From an uncultured Ilyobacter sp. (lineage in GTDB: Bacteria > Fusobacteriota > Fusobacteriia > Fusobacteriales > Fusobacteriaceae), in assembly GCF_963668085.1 (NCBI RefSeq), contig NZ_OY764059.1, positions 558,001 through 622,000 on the forward strand: a stretch of 64,000 nucleotides of DNA, given 5' to 3'. Under the pieces are notes generated by a model, which saw only the letters and a list, made by a program, of their open reading frames with translations, was not told the DNA's origin and did no database searches. Of this stretch, positions 9,333 to 17,964 are shown piece after piece. Within the stretch, counting starts at the first letter, position 1; the number at the start of each line of letters is the position of its first letter. The position numbers and the translations under genes are program-made.

Positions 9333-9450
9333 AAGAAAAGTAAAATCCTTTTCTGAATTATTGCGACGATCTGTAGGACGTGCAGAATCTCGTGAACAAC
9401 AATCTACTACACCCACTTAAGACCAGGTTGCCCGCCTGGTCTTATTTTTT
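9333..9450 (+). ncRNA. Candidate small non-coding RNA (about 115 nt, family not recognised)
   Basis: A near-consensus promoter and an intrinsic terminator bracket about 115 bases without a plausible reading frame. The terminator is AAGACCAGG (9419-9427) pairing with CCTGGTCTT (9435-9443), then ATTTTTTT. The body is less AT-rich than its surroundings (for example GCGACGATCTGTAGGACG from 9363) and can fold, with TGTAG near 9371 pairing CTACA near 9407. It does not show the SRP RNA core, tmRNA ends or the RNase P core. It could be a 6S-like or other regulatory RNA. About 210 bases separate it from sfsA, so it is not obviously a leader. Confidence 0.65.
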
Positions 9451-9661
9451 TCTCAGTATTTTTGTGACCAAAAGATATTTTTTACTATTTTAATTAGATA
9501 CAATAAGTTATCAGAATTTCTTTCAAGTTGAAAATTTAGTTATATGGATAAGCTTGTTTTAATTGCAAGATAAAAATGATATGATAGTATTGCCATTTAT
9601 TGATAAAAAGTGGATCTTTTCATAAAATTTAAAGGCAGTATTTAAAAAAGGATGTGTAAAA

Positions 9662-10375
9662 GTGAAAAAAATTTATGAGATAAAGTGCGACCAAAAAGGA
9701 AGTTTCCTAGAGAGGCCTAACAGGTTTATAGCCCAGGTAAAATTAGACGACGGATCATTAGAGACAGTTCATGTTCATGATTCAGGAAGGATAAAAGAAC
9801 TTCTCTTTGAGGGAAATAGAGTGAATATAAAAAGTGCATCAAATCCAAAGCGAAAGACGAAGTGGGACATGATAAGTGCCTTAAGTGATGACGGGGAAGA
9901 GATCCTCATAAACTCTGCCTACCACCGGTATATATCGGAAAATATTATCCGTGATCCAGAAATTTCACCCTTTGGAAACATAGACACCCTAAAAGCTGAG
10001 GTTAAATACGGAGGCAGCAGGATAGACTATATGCTGAGTAAAGATAATCAGAATATCTGGGTGGAGGTAAAGGGAGTATCATTATCGGTAGACAAGGTGG
10101 CCATGTTTCCAGATGCACCTAGTACAAGGGCTCAAAAACACTTGAAAGAACTTATGGAGCTTCTAGAAAAAGGTGAGAGAGCTGCGGTGTTACTTCTTAT
10201 TTTTAGGAATTCAGACTATTTCAGACCTAAGTGGGAAACAGATCCTGTATTTTCTGAGCTTTTTTACGAGGCAAGGGAAAAAGGTGTGGAAATTTATCCA
10301 GTTCAGCTAGAACTAAGGGATGGGAGTATAAATTATAAAGGTCTACTGCCTATAGGGGGTAGAGAGGAGAGATAG
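9662..10375 (+). CDS. sfsA: SfsA family protein (sugar fermentation stimulation protein)
   Basis: A 237-residue protein with the full SfsA layout: an N-terminal OB-like part beginning FLERPNRFIAQV (residues 15-26) and a C-terminal nuclease-like part carrying IDYML and VEVKGVSL. SfsA was named from stimulation of maltose fermentation in E. coli. The family is predicted to bind DNA and to have a restriction-endonuclease-like fold, but its molecular role is not settled. The start is GTG 9662, with AAGGATG as ribosome site. It stands alone, between the small-RNA locus and the Cys-rich protein gene. Confidence 0.9.
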   Translation: MKKIYEIKCDQKGSFLERPNRFIAQVKLDDGSLETVHVHDSGRIKELLFEGNRVNIKSASNPKRKTKWDMISALSDDGEEILINSAYHRYISENIIRDPEISPFGNIDTLKAEVKYGGSRIDYMLSKDNQNIWVEVKGVSLSVDKVAMFPDAPSTRAQKHLKELMELLEKGERAAVLLLIFRNSDYFRPKWETDPVFSELFYEAREKGVEIYPVQLELRDGSINYKGLLPIGGREER

Positions 10376-10485
10376 TCTATTTGATTTTCCTTAGATTGAA
10401 ATCTAAAGTGAATTTTTTTCTTGATTTTACGGTGCTATAGGGGTATCATCTAAATGAAAGTCATATATAAATTGGAGGAATTTAA

Positions 10486-10791
10486 TTGTTTGAGAGTGAT
10501 GGTTTTAATTACAAATTTGTACAAAACAGTAAGTGTGAATATTTTCCATGCCACGATATAAAAGATAAGGAAAAATTCAACTGTCTGTTCTGCTACTGTC
10601 CCCTATACATGATGGGAGAAGAGTGCGGAGGTAATTTCAAATACACAGAACACGGAATAAAAGACTGTTCTAAATGTGTTCTCCCTCATATAAAAGATGT
10701 GGGCTATGATCATATCCAAGAAAAAATGATGACGGTTATAGATATGGTAAAGGATGAATATTTAATTAAAAATGGAAAAAACGGAGGCTAG
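10486..10791 (+). CDS. Cysteine-rich small domain protein (probable metal-binding)
   Basis: A 101-residue protein with a dense cysteine pattern: CEYFPCH near residues 17-23, CLFCYCPLY (about 36-44), ECGGNFKYTEHG, then CSKC and an H. This matches the cysteine-rich small domain family (PF04071-like, from memory), whose members are often near or fused to cobalamin-related or methyltransferase genes. A zinc or Fe-S site is likely; the function is unknown. The start is TTG 10486, set by a strong GGAGG seven to eight bases upstream; no ATG fits. Its stop lies in the shared terminator with the converging aminomutase gene. Confidence 0.8.
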   Translation: MFESDGFNYKFVQNSKCEYFPCHDIKDKEKFNCLFCYCPLYMMGEECGGNFKYTEHGIKDCSKCVLPHIKDVGYDHIQEKMMTVIDMVKDEYLIKNGKNGG

Positions 10792-10811
10792 ATAAAAGCC
10801 TCCGTTTTTTT
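10776..10811. terminator. Bidirectional terminator
   Basis: A perfect 14-bp stem, AAAAAACGGAGGCT (10776-10789) with AGCCTCCGTTTTTT (10797-10810), has T-runs on both strands. It ends the Cys-rich gene rightwards and the aminomutase gene leftwards. Confidence 0.9.
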
Positions 10812-12068
10812 CTATAAATATTCTTTTATATCAACGGTTTGGTGGTTTTCGTAATCGATAACCACTCCTTCCCATGTTCTTATCTTTACTGAATTCTTAC
10901 TTCTAGAAACCAGGTACTGAGGCATAATAGGTGTTTTACCCTGTCCCTTAGGAGCATTTATTATGTATGTAGGAACGGCCATTCCAGATGTATAACCCCT
11001 CAGGTATTCCATGATCTCTATACCATCATCTACAGATGTGTTAAAGTGAAGAGTTCCCTTGACATGTTTTGCATGGAAGATGTAATAAGGTCTTACTCTT
11101 ATCTTTAACATCTCGTGATTCAAGAGTCTCATAACATATTTATCATTATTTATCCCGTTTAAAAGCACAGCCTGATTCCCTAGAGAAACACCTCCATTGG
11201 CCAGTTTATCACAGGCCTCTTTAACTTCTGGAGTTATCTCCTTTGGATGGTTTAAATGTGTGTTTATATATATAGGCTGGTATTTTTTTAGCATATCCAC
11301 AAGCTCGTCAGTTATTCTCTGGGGCATTGTAACTAAGGTTCTTGTTCCTAGCCTGATGTAGTCGACGTGAGGAATGCTTTTTAATTCTTTTAGTATCCAC
11401 TCAAGCCTCTTGTCAGAAAGGCATAGAACATCTCCACCTGTGAGAAGGACATCTCTTATTTCAGGATTATTTCTTATATAATCTATAGATTCCATTATGA
11501 CAGCGTCACTTTTATGGGTGTCAGTTTCCCCTATATTTCTTCTTCTCTGGCAGTGTCTGCAGTACATTGCACATTCATTGGTAGTATTTATAATTAACCT
11601 GTCTGGGTATCTTCTTGTTATACTTCCAGCAGGATTTGTAAATTCTTCTCCCATGGGATCTGATTCACCTTCAGGGTGAGCTGCTTCTGAGCCTGTAGGT
11701 ACAGAAAGAAGCCTAATTGAGTCGTATTTATTTTCAGGATCTATAAGAGCGGCATAATATGGTGAAATAGCCCATCTATAAGTCTCTCCTACATTTTTGA
11801 TCTCTTCTTTTTCTTTTTCAGTGAGGTCTACAATAAGACCGAGTGTTTCTACGTCACTGATTCTATTTATAAGCTGCCATTTATAATCATTCCACTGTTC
11901 CTCAGAAGCTCCAAAATGCTTCATCAAAATTTCTTTTGATTTCTTATATTGTTCCTGCACTTTTTCTGAAAAACCTGTAGGGATAGAGTCTCTTACACTG
12001 AGGTAATCCTCAATTCTTGATTTTAGTTCACTGGCTCTCTCTAGAGAAATTTCACGTTTTTTGTTCAT
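10812..12068 (-). CDS. eam: Glutamate 2,3-aminomutase (radical SAM/PLP; KamA family with glutamate-type residues)
   Basis: A 418-residue member of the lysine 2,3-aminomutase family. The radical SAM cluster cysteines are C166, C170 and C173 (CAMYCRHC) and the PLP lysine is K378 (GQGKTP). The two aspartates that bind the lysine side-chain amine in clostridial lysine aminomutase (Asp293, Asp330) align here with Lys334 (YYIFHAK) and Asn371 (YIINAP). The same Lys/Asn pair distinguishes Clostridium difficile glutamate 2,3-aminomutase, which makes L-beta-glutamate, an osmolyte, and does not act on lysine. The gene is monocistronic with its own promoter; no ablB-type acetyltransferase or lysine-fermentation genes are adjacent. 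A general family search would probably label it kamA. Confidence 0.85.
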   Translation of the reverse strand: MNKKREISLERASELKSRIEDYLSVRDSIPTGFSEKVQEQYKKSKEILMKHFGASEEQWNDYKWQLINRISDVETLGLIVDLTEKEKEEIKNVGETYRWAISPYYAALIDPENKYDSIRLLSVPTGSEAAHPEGESDPMGEEFTNPAGSITRRYPDRLIINTTNECAMYCRHCQRRRNIGETDTHKSDAVIMESIDYIRNNPEIRDVLLTGGDVLCLSDKRLEWILKELKSIPHVDYIRLGTRTLVTMPQRITDELVDMLKKYQPIYINTHLNHPKEITPEVKEACDKLANGGVSLGNQAVLLNGINNDKYVMRLLNHEMLKIRVRPYYIFHAKHVKGTLHFNTSVDDGIEIMEYLRGYTSGMAVPTYIINAPKGQGKTPIMPQYLVSRSKNSVKIRTWEGVVIDYENHQTVDIKEYL

Positions 12069-12096
12069 CTGTACCTCCTCGAAATTTGTAATGTTA

Positions 12097-12113
12097 GTTA
12101 TATCGTATATAAC
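12097..12113. promoter_or_regulatory. Palindrome in the aminomutase 5-prime leader
   Basis: GTTATAT and ATATAAC are perfect inverted repeats around CGT. They lie in the transcribed leader, about 30 bases before the minus-strand start codon, and touch a tract of nine C (12113-12121). The site could be an operator or an RNA hairpin. Confidence 0.4.
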
Positions 12114-12169
12114 CCCCCCCCTTGATGGATGGTCGAATAATGATAATATAAAACTTATCGAACTCTTTC

Positions 12170-12198
12170 ATTATATATCAAATATATTTTTATGTCAA
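12170..12198 (-). promoter_or_regulatory. Consensus promoter of the aminomutase gene
   Basis: Read leftwards, TTGACA (plus 12193-12198) and TATAAT (plus 12170-12175) are separated by exactly 17 bases. Transcription should start near 12163, giving a leader of about 95 nt that includes nine G. Confidence 0.8.
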
Positions 12199-12406
12199 CT
12201 TTTGTATACTTATTCTATTTGTTTGGTAATACAAACAACACAGCTTGGAACTTCGAGTTTCATTAAAACCCTTTACGTTTTATTTCAGAACGATTTATAG
12301 CTTAGAAACTTCTTGAACTATACACCAGGTATATAGTGACAGAGTGTAAGGGAGAGAATTTCAAGAGATTAGTTGTAAAATGATTTCATATGAAGGCTTA
12401 AATACG

Positions 12407-12435
12407 TTGGATAAAAAGTATAATTGTGATATAAT
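12407..12435 (+). promoter_or_regulatory. Promoter of the truB-typA operon
   Basis: TTGGAT (12407-12412) and TATAAT (12430-12435) are 17 bases apart, 33 bases before the truB start. The remaining bases of this gap (about 12199-12406) show nothing further that I recognise. Confidence 0.6.
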
Positions 12436-12468
12436 GCTAGGTAGACTTTGAAACGAGGAGAAATCAGG

Positions 12469-13329
12469 GTGAATGGAATTATAAATATAGACAAATCTTC
12501 TGGAATGACCTCCTTTGATGTGGTCAGAAGACTGAAAAGAATACTAAAGATGAAAAAAATAGGACACACTGGAACTTTGGACCCCATGGCTACAGGAATA
12601 CTAGTGATCTGTACAGGACGAGCCACAAAGCTGGCCCAGGATATAGAGGGACAGATAAAAACCTATGTGGCAGGGTTTGAACTGGGCTATGCGACGACCA
12701 CCTACGACACTGAAGGGGAGATAACCCACAGGACAGACAAGGGTGCGTCAATAGAAGAACTTGAAAAAGCTCTGGAAAATTTTAGAGGTGAAATAGATCA
12801 GGTTCCTCCTATGTACTCTGCCCTCAAGGTGGACGGAAAAAGGCTTTATGAACTGGCCCGTGAGGGAAAGGAAGTAGAGAGAAAATCTAGGAGAGTGACT
12901 GTAGAAAATCTGGAGATACTGGATTTTGATGGGAAAAGAGGAACCTTTACATGTACCGTATCTAAGGGAACTTATATAAGGTCTCTTATCTATGATATAG
13001 GGGAACTTTTGGGAACCTACGGGGTAATGACTTCTCTCAGAAGAACACAGGTAGGGGATTACACTTTAGACATTGCCTATACTCTAGAAGAGATAGAGGC
13101 CATTGTGGAAAAAGGTGACTATAGTTTTTCTAAAAGTATAGAGGAAAGTTTTCCATATCCTGGTGTAGAGATATCGGGAGAAAAAAATATAAAATTGTTT
13201 AATAACGGAAATACTCTGGTTTATGAAAAAGAAGATGGAAGATACAGGGTGTATAATGATAAAAAATTCCTTGGACTGGCAGAAGTAAAAAGATGTCGCC
13301 TCAAGGGTTATAAATATTATAATGTGTAG
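12469..13329 (+). CDS. truB: tRNA pseudouridine(55) synthase
   Basis: This makes pseudouridine 55 in the T-loop of tRNAs. The 286-residue protein has the family start NGIINIDKSSGMTSFDVV and the catalytic aspartate Asp38 in GHTGTLDPMATG. The later RLYELAREG and GTYIRSLIYDIG segments and a PUA-like end follow the TruB order. The start GTG 12469 is preferred because it gives the family N-terminus and lies eight bases after GAGGAG (12455-12460); a TTG at 12448 is in frame but upstream of that site. truB, typA and the ankyrin lipoprotein gene are separated by only 12 and 4 bases, so they probably form one operon. Confidence 0.95.
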   Translation: MNGIINIDKSSGMTSFDVVRRLKRILKMKKIGHTGTLDPMATGILVICTGRATKLAQDIEGQIKTYVAGFELGYATTTYDTEGEITHRTDKGASIEELEKALENFRGEIDQVPPMYSALKVDGKRLYELAREGKEVERKSRRVTVENLEILDFDGKRGTFTCTVSKGTYIRSLIYDIGELLGTYGVMTSLRRTQVGDYTLDIAYTLEEIEAIVEKGDYSFSKSIEESFPYPGVEISGEKNIKLFNNGNTLVYEKEDGRYRVYNDKKFLGLAEVKRCRLKGYKYYNV

Positions 13330-13341
13330 AAAGGGAGTAGT

Positions 13342-15147
13342 ATGAAGGTAAAGAATATAGCTATTATTGCCCATGTTGATCATGGGAAAACAACTCTTGT
13401 AGACGGTATGTTGAGACAATCAGGAGTATTCGGATCTCACGAAGCTTTAAGTGAGAGGGTAATGGACAGTAATGATCTTGAAAAAGAGAGAGGAATCACA
13501 ATATTTTCAAAAAATGCTTCACTTAGATTTAAAGATTACAAAATAAATATTGTTGATACTCCAGGCCATGCTGACTTTGGTGGAGAGGTACAGAGAATAC
13601 TTAAAATGGTTGACTCGGTTCTTCTTCTTGTAGATGCATTTGAAGGAGTAATGCCTCAGACAAAATATGTACTGAAGCAGGCTCTTGAGCATGGACTTAG
13701 ACCTATCGTAGTAGTAAATAAGATCGACAGACCTAACTCTACACCTGAAGAGGTTGTAGACTCTGTATTTGACCTTTTTGTGGAATTAGGTGCAAATGAT
13801 ATGCAGCTTGAATTTCCAGTTGTATATGCTTCTGCAAAAAATGGTTTTGCAAAACTAAATTTAGATGATCCAGATGAAAATATGCAGCCTTTATTTGAGA
13901 CTATCCTAGATCACGTAGATGATCCAGAGGGAGATCCAGAAGCTCCTGTTCAGATGCTTGTTACGAATATTGCTCCAGATAATTATCTTGGAAAATTAGG
14001 TACTGGAAGAATACATAACGGAATTTTGAAGAAAAACCAAGAAGTAACCCTCATAAAAAGAAACGGAGAACTTGTAAATTATAAAATCACAAGGCTCTTT
14101 GGATATGAAGGACTAAAAAGAGTTGAAATGGAAGAGGCTGTTTGTGGAGATGTAGTTACAATAGCCGGACTTGAAAAAATAGATATAGGGGAGACTGTGG
14201 CAGACAGAGTAAATCCTATGGCTCTTCCTCTTATAGATATAGATGAGCCGACTCTTGCCATGACATTTATGGTTAGTGACTCTCCATTTGTAGGTAAAGA
14301 GGGTAAATTTGTAACTTCAAGAAATATATGGGACAGACTTCAAAAAGAGTTAGAGCATAACGTAAGTATGAAAGTAGAAGAAACAGGATCTGCCGAAGCC
14401 TTTGTTGTAAAAGGAAGAGGAGAACTTCAACTTTCTATCCTTATTGAAAATATGAGAAGAGAGGGATTTGAACTTCAAGTAGCCAAGCCTCAGGTAATCT
14501 TCAAAGAGATAGACGGAGTAAAATGCGAACCTATCGAACTTGCAATAATAGACGTTGCAGATGAGTTCGTAGGAGTAGTAATAGAAAAGTTAGGAATCAG
14601 AAAAGGTGAAATGATAAATATGATCCAAGGGTCAGACGGATATACAAGAATCGAGTTCAAGGTACCTGCAAGGGGACTGATCGGATTTAGAAATGAGTTT
14701 ATGACAGAAACAAGAGGAACGGGAATAATCAATCATTCATTCTTTGACTATGAGCCTCACAGAGGTGAAGTACCTACTAGAATGAGAGGAGTACTTATAT
14801 CTATCGATGCCGGGGCAACGACAGCATACTCACTTGGGAACCTTCAAGACAGAGGAGTACTATTCGTACCACCAGGTCAGGAAGTATATGCGGGAATGAT
14901 AATAGGAGAACACTCTAGGGAAAATGACCTTACTGTAAATGTAACAAAAGGAAAACAGCTTACTAATATGAGAGCTTCAGGAACAGACGCAAACATAAGA
15001 TTAGCTCCTCCTAAAGAATTTACCCTTGAGCAGGCCTTAGAATATATAGCTGATGATGAACTTGTAGAGATAACTCCAACAAGTATAAGAATGAGAAAGA
15101 AAATATTAGACGAAGGTGCTAGAAAAAGATCTCAAAGAAAGGGATAA
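13342..15147 (+). CDS. typA: Translational GTPase TypA/BipA
   Basis: A ribosome-associated GTPase related to EF-G, 601 residues and full length. The GTPase motifs are present: [10 protein letters not shown] (residues 10-19), DTPGHADF (switch II) and NKIDRP. The C-terminal BipA-specific domain is also there, including PSRGLIGFR-like PARGLIGFR. BipA acts in ribosome assembly and in adaptation to cold and stress. It is the second gene of the truB operon, with ribosome site AAGGGAG before ATG 13342. Confidence 0.97.
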   Translation: MKVKNIAIIAHVDHGKTTLVDGMLRQSGVFGSHEALSERVMDSNDLEKERGITIFSKNASLRFKDYKINIVDTPGHADFGGEVQRILKMVDSVLLLVDAFEGVMPQTKYVLKQALEHGLRPIVVVNKIDRPNSTPEEVVDSVFDLFVELGANDMQLEFPVVYASAKNGFAKLNLDDPDENMQPLFETILDHVDDPEGDPEAPVQMLVTNIAPDNYLGKLGTGRIHNGILKKNQEVTLIKRNGELVNYKITRLFGYEGLKRVEMEEAVCGDVVTIAGLEKIDIGETVADRVNPMALPLIDIDEPTLAMTFMVSDSPFVGKEGKFVTSRNIWDRLQKELEHNVSMKVEETGSAEAFVVKGRGELQLSILIENMRREGFELQVAKPQVIFKEIDGVKCEPIELAIIDVADEFVGVVIEKLGIRKGEMINMIQGSDGYTRIEFKVPARGLIGFRNEFMTETRGTGIINHSFFDYEPHRGEVPTRMRGVLISIDAGATTAYSLGNLQDRGVLFVPPGQEVYAGMIIGEHSRENDLTVNVTKGKQLTNMRASGTDANIRLAPPKEFTLEQALEYIADDELVEITPTSIRMRKKILDEGARKRSQRKG

Positions 15148-15151
15148 TCAT

Positions 15152-16051
15152 ATGAAGAAAATAGTCTTTATGCTTTTGACATTTTTGATATTAATAGGTT
15201 GTAGTAATAGACAGACTGACGGCGAAATCGATATTGACAGTGTCAAGGTAACTCCTGAAGATGTTTATACATCTATATTTTTAGATGACTCGGACAGTGT
15301 AAAACTTTTTTTAGATAATGGATTTCCAATAAATTATAAAGATGAATCTGGAGAAACTCTTTTAATAAAAGCTGTAAAAAGTAATTCTAAGAGTGTTATT
15401 GATATTCTGGTTTCAAGTGGTGCTCTTCTTGAAGAAAGAACATTTCCAAAATTGAGAAAGAATACCAATATAACAGTTCCTGGAAGAACAGCTGTTTATT
15501 TTGCAGAGAATTTTGATATTTTAAATCTTCTCTTGGATAAAGGTGCCAATGTAAATTTTGTTAACAGTGAAGGAGAGCCGCTTTTAATTAATTTCATAAA
15601 GCATAAACCTGCTGAATATACAAAACTCCTTATAAATAAGGGAGCCAAAGTTAATTCTGTGGATGAAAATATGTGGACTCCTTTAATATGGGCCGTAGTA
15701 AATTCTCAAGAGGAGATAGTTAAGGAACTTATTATAGAGGGTGCAGACTTGTTCTATAGAGATTCCCAGGGGAATTATGCCGTCTATTATGCCTTCAATA
15801 AAAATATTATCTCTCTTCTCCTAGAAGATGGGTATAGGATAGAAGCAAAAAATAAAGACGATGAAACAATTATTGGAGAAGTCTATCTCAAGTGTGTATC
15901 TAACGGATATTATGAAGAGGTGGAAAAGCTTCTGGAGATGGGGGTAGACGTAAACTATATGTCTTATGGAGACAGTGCTCTTTCCCTTGCTAAAGAAAAT
16001 AAAGATGCAAAAATGACTGCTTTACTGAAAAATAGAGGAGCCATCGAGTAA
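15152..16051 (+). CDS. Ankyrin-repeat lipoprotein
   Basis: A 299-residue predicted lipoprotein with lipobox LIGC (lipidated Cys17) after a short hydrophobic signal. The rest consists of repeated ankyrin-like units: DESGETLLIKAVKSNS, a VNFVNSEGEPLLINFIKH unit, ENMWTPLIWAVVNSQ, SQGNYAVYYAFNKN and YGDSALSLAKENKD. These suggest a protein-binding surface on a membrane. The start ATG 15152 comes four bases after the typA stop. A longer in-frame reading from 15116 would overlap typA and hide the signal peptide, so it is rejected. The partner is unknown. Confidence 0.85.
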   Translation: MKKIVFMLLTFLILIGCSNRQTDGEIDIDSVKVTPEDVYTSIFLDDSDSVKLFLDNGFPINYKDESGETLLIKAVKSNSKSVIDILVSSGALLEERTFPKLRKNTNITVPGRTAVYFAENFDILNLLLDKGANVNFVNSEGEPLLINFIKHKPAEYTKLLINKGAKVNSVDENMWTPLIWAVVNSQEEIVKELIIEGADLFYRDSQGNYAVYYAFNKNIISLLLEDGYRIEAKNKDDETIIGEVYLKCVSNGYYEEVEKLLEMGVDVNYMSYGDSALSLAKENKDAKMTALLKNRGAIE

Positions 16052-16067
16052 TATAGTCAAAAATATT

Positions 16068-16114
16068 AGGGTGACCCAAGTAGAAAAACTACTTGTGGGT
16101 TACCCTCTTTTTTT
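16068..16114 (+). terminator. Terminator of the truB operon
   Basis: AGGGTGACCCAAGTAG (16068-16083) pairs with the segment at 16089-16106 (one GU pair and a two-base bulge), followed by CTTTTTTT. Confidence 0.85.
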
Positions 16115-16184
16115 ATGGAAAATTTTAAAGTAAGATTATTTTCTTTATAAAAATCTGAAAGTTAGATTTAATAAGCCTTACGTC

Positions 16185-16205
16185 ACAAATGTCCGGAACA
16201 TTTGT
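16185..16205. promoter_or_regulatory. Operator-like palindrome 1 upstream of dhaL
   Basis: ACAAATGT (16185-16192) and ACATTTGT (16198-16205) are perfect inverted repeats around CCGGA. The half-site matches that of the second palindrome 24 bases further on, so both probably bind one regulator, plausibly the SorC/LsrR-type protein encoded at 19889. Confidence 0.6.
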
Positions 16206-16225
16206 AAAAAACTTCTACCAATCTC

Positions 16226-16254
16226 TTGACATTTGTAAAATACAAATGTATAAC
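16226..16254 (+). promoter_or_regulatory. Promoter of the DhaLK/LsrF-like operon with embedded operator
   Basis: TTGACA (16226-16231) and TATAAC (16249-16254) are 17 bases apart. Between them sits a near-complete palindrome: ACATTTGTA (16229-16237) and TACAAATGT (16241-16249) around AAA. Protein bound here would block RNA polymerase directly, so the operon looks repressed. Confidence 0.75.
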
Positions 16255-16298
16255 TTAGTAGAAAGACTTGATAAAGATATTGTTTAGGAGGTAAAAAT

Positions 16299-16922
16299 AT
16301 GACTTTAAACAAAGAAAATTTTGTGGATATGCTCAATTCAAGTTGCCATTTGATAGACAAAAATATAGATGAACTTGGAAAAATAGATGCAAAATTTGGT
16401 GACGGTGACCATGGTATAACCATGTCAAAAATAAGTAATATTATAAAGAAATGCATAAATAATTGGGAAAATGAATCGGTATATCAATTTTTTGATAATA
16501 TGGGAGAAGAAATAATGGATGTAAATGGGGGATCGGCAGGACCTCTATATGGGACTTTTTTCCAAGGATTGGGAGAAGGGGCAGAAGATGCAGAAGAGAT
16601 AGACAACAAAGTGTTTAAAAAAATGATTTTAAGTTCTTTGGAAAATATGCAGATGATCACAAAGGCAAAGGTAGGAGATAAAACAATGATGGATACCCTG
16701 ATACCTGCAGCAGAATGTGCAAAACAATCCTCTTTAGAATTACCAGAATGTATAGCAGAAATAGTAGATGCAGCTTGTAGGGGAGCGGAAAATTCCAAGG
16801 ATTTTCCTTCTAAGTTTGGAAGGGCTAGGTTTTTTAAAGATGAAACAATAGGTTATATGGATGCAGGAGCTATGTCTTTAAGTTTAATTTTCATGGGATT
16901 TAATGAGGGAATAAAAAAATAA
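16299..16922 (+). CDS. DhaL-family kinase subunit (dihydroxyacetone kinase-like, nucleotide-binding)
   Basis: A 207-residue protein of the DhaL family, the nucleotide-binding half of dihydroxyacetone-type kinases. Diagnostic segments are FGDGDHGITM (about residues 30-39, the Mg-ATP/ADP aspartates), NGGSAGPLYGTFF and KVGDKTMMDTLIPA. With the DhaK-like protein encoded 16 bases downstream it should phosphorylate a small ketose. No DhaM (PTS donor) gene is nearby, so either ATP or a distant DhaM supplies phosphate. AGGAGG lies before ATG 16299. First gene of an operon under palindromic operators. Confidence 0.88.
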   Translation: MTLNKENFVDMLNSSCHLIDKNIDELGKIDAKFGDGDHGITMSKISNIIKKCINNWENESVYQFFDNMGEEIMDVNGGSAGPLYGTFFQGLGEGAEDAEEIDNKVFKKMILSSLENMQMITKAKVGDKTMMDTLIPAAECAKQSSLELPECIAEIVDAACRGAENSKDFPSKFGRARFFKDETIGYMDAGAMSLSLIFMGFNEGIKK

Positions 16923-16938
16923 CAGGGGGGATTCAAAA

Positions 16939-17937
16939 ATGAAAATGAAGAAATTTATCAACAATCCAGAGAATTTAACACAGGAATTATTGGAAGGATT
17001 GGCACTTGCCAACAAAGAGATACTTACTTTGGTAGATGGACATTTAGTGGTAAGCAAGGATCTAGAGACAGCAGACCGTGTGACCGTCGTAACGTTAGGA
17101 GGAACAGGTCATGAACCGGCACTACAAGGTTTCGTAGGTAAAGGTATGGTTGACATAGCTGTTTGTGGAGATATCTTTGCTGCACCTGGTCCAGATAGCT
17201 GCGTAAAGGCAATTCAGATGGCAGATAAAGGTCACGGAGTTTTATTTGTAGTATTAAATCATTCAGGGGATATGCTCACAGCCAACCTCACGATGAAAAA
17301 AATCAAAAAAATGGGAATTAATGTGGCTAAAGTGGTAACACAAGAGGATATCTCTTCTGCTCCAAGAAATGATGCTGACAACAGAAGAGGTTTTGTAGGC
17401 TGTGTTCCTTTATATAAAATAGCAGGAGGAGCAGCTTTACAGGGAAAATCTTTAGAAGAGGTAGCAAATGTGTCTCAACGTTACGCAGATAATATGGCAG
17501 CTATCTCTGTATCACTTCGTGGAGCTACCCATCCGGCAACTGGCGGACCTCTGGCAGAATTGGATGAGGAAGAGATGGGGGTAGGAATGGGTCAGCACGG
17601 AGAAGGTGGCGGACAAAAAATTCAAATGGAAACAGCAGACGTGACCACTGATTTGCTGATGGAAAAGGTATTGGACGACTTAAAGATAAAGTCAGGAGAA
17701 AAGTTAATGGTAGTGGTAAATGGATCTGGAGCCACAACTTTGATGGAGATGCTTATTATTTATAGAAGAGCTGTAAAGCACCTGGAAGAAAAGGGTATAG
17801 AGGTAGTTGGAAATATGGTAGGTGAAATTTTAACAGTTCAAGAAACAGCAGGATTCCAGTTGTTCATTGCAAGAATGGATGAAGAGTTGCAGTCGTACTG
17901 GAATGAACCTTGTAAAACACCGTATTATTCAAAATAA
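16939..17937 (+). CDS. DhaK-family kinase subunit (ketose-binding)
   Basis: This is the substrate-binding subunit of a dihydroxyacetone-type kinase, 332 residues. In DhaK a histidine binds the carbonyl of the substrate covalently; here the matching residue is His220 in GMGQHGEGG. The other active-site residues also appear: His58 in GGTGHEPA and Asp111 in LNHSGDM. Segments around the histidine differ from E. coli DhaK (GIHGEPG), so the substrate may be another ketose, such as an erythrulose or a dicarbonyl, as known for other DhaK relatives. It is the second gene of the operon and followed closely by the LsrF-like aldolase. Confidence 0.88.
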   Translation: MKMKKFINNPENLTQELLEGLALANKEILTLVDGHLVVSKDLETADRVTVVTLGGTGHEPALQGFVGKGMVDIAVCGDIFAAPGPDSCVKAIQMADKGHGVLFVVLNHSGDMLTANLTMKKIKKMGINVAKVVTQEDISSAPRNDADNRRGFVGCVPLYKIAGGAALQGKSLEEVANVSQRYADNMAAISVSLRGATHPATGGPLAELDEEEMGVGMGQHGEGGGQKIQMETADVTTDLLMEKVLDDLKIKSGEKLMVVVNGSGATTLMEMLIIYRRAVKHLEEKGIEVVGNMVGEILTVQETAGFQLFIARMDEELQSYWNEPCKTPYYSK

Positions 17938-17964
17938 TAATTTAAAATATTGAGGAGAGATAAC

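Noticed and set aside
9500-9540. TTATCAGAATTTCTTTCAAG resembles a flank of repeat copy A
   Set aside because: The match is short and gapped in AT-rich DNA, so it could be chance; a profile search would decide.
10812-12068. Lysine 2,3-aminomutase (kamA) as the first reading
   Set aside because: The two side-chain-binding aspartates are Lys334 and Asn371, and no lysine-fermentation or ablB gene is adjacent.
12061-12300. A 79-codon plus-strand frame upstream of truB
   Set aside because: It runs across the aminomutase promoter and the C9 tract and has no family resemblance or ribosome site.
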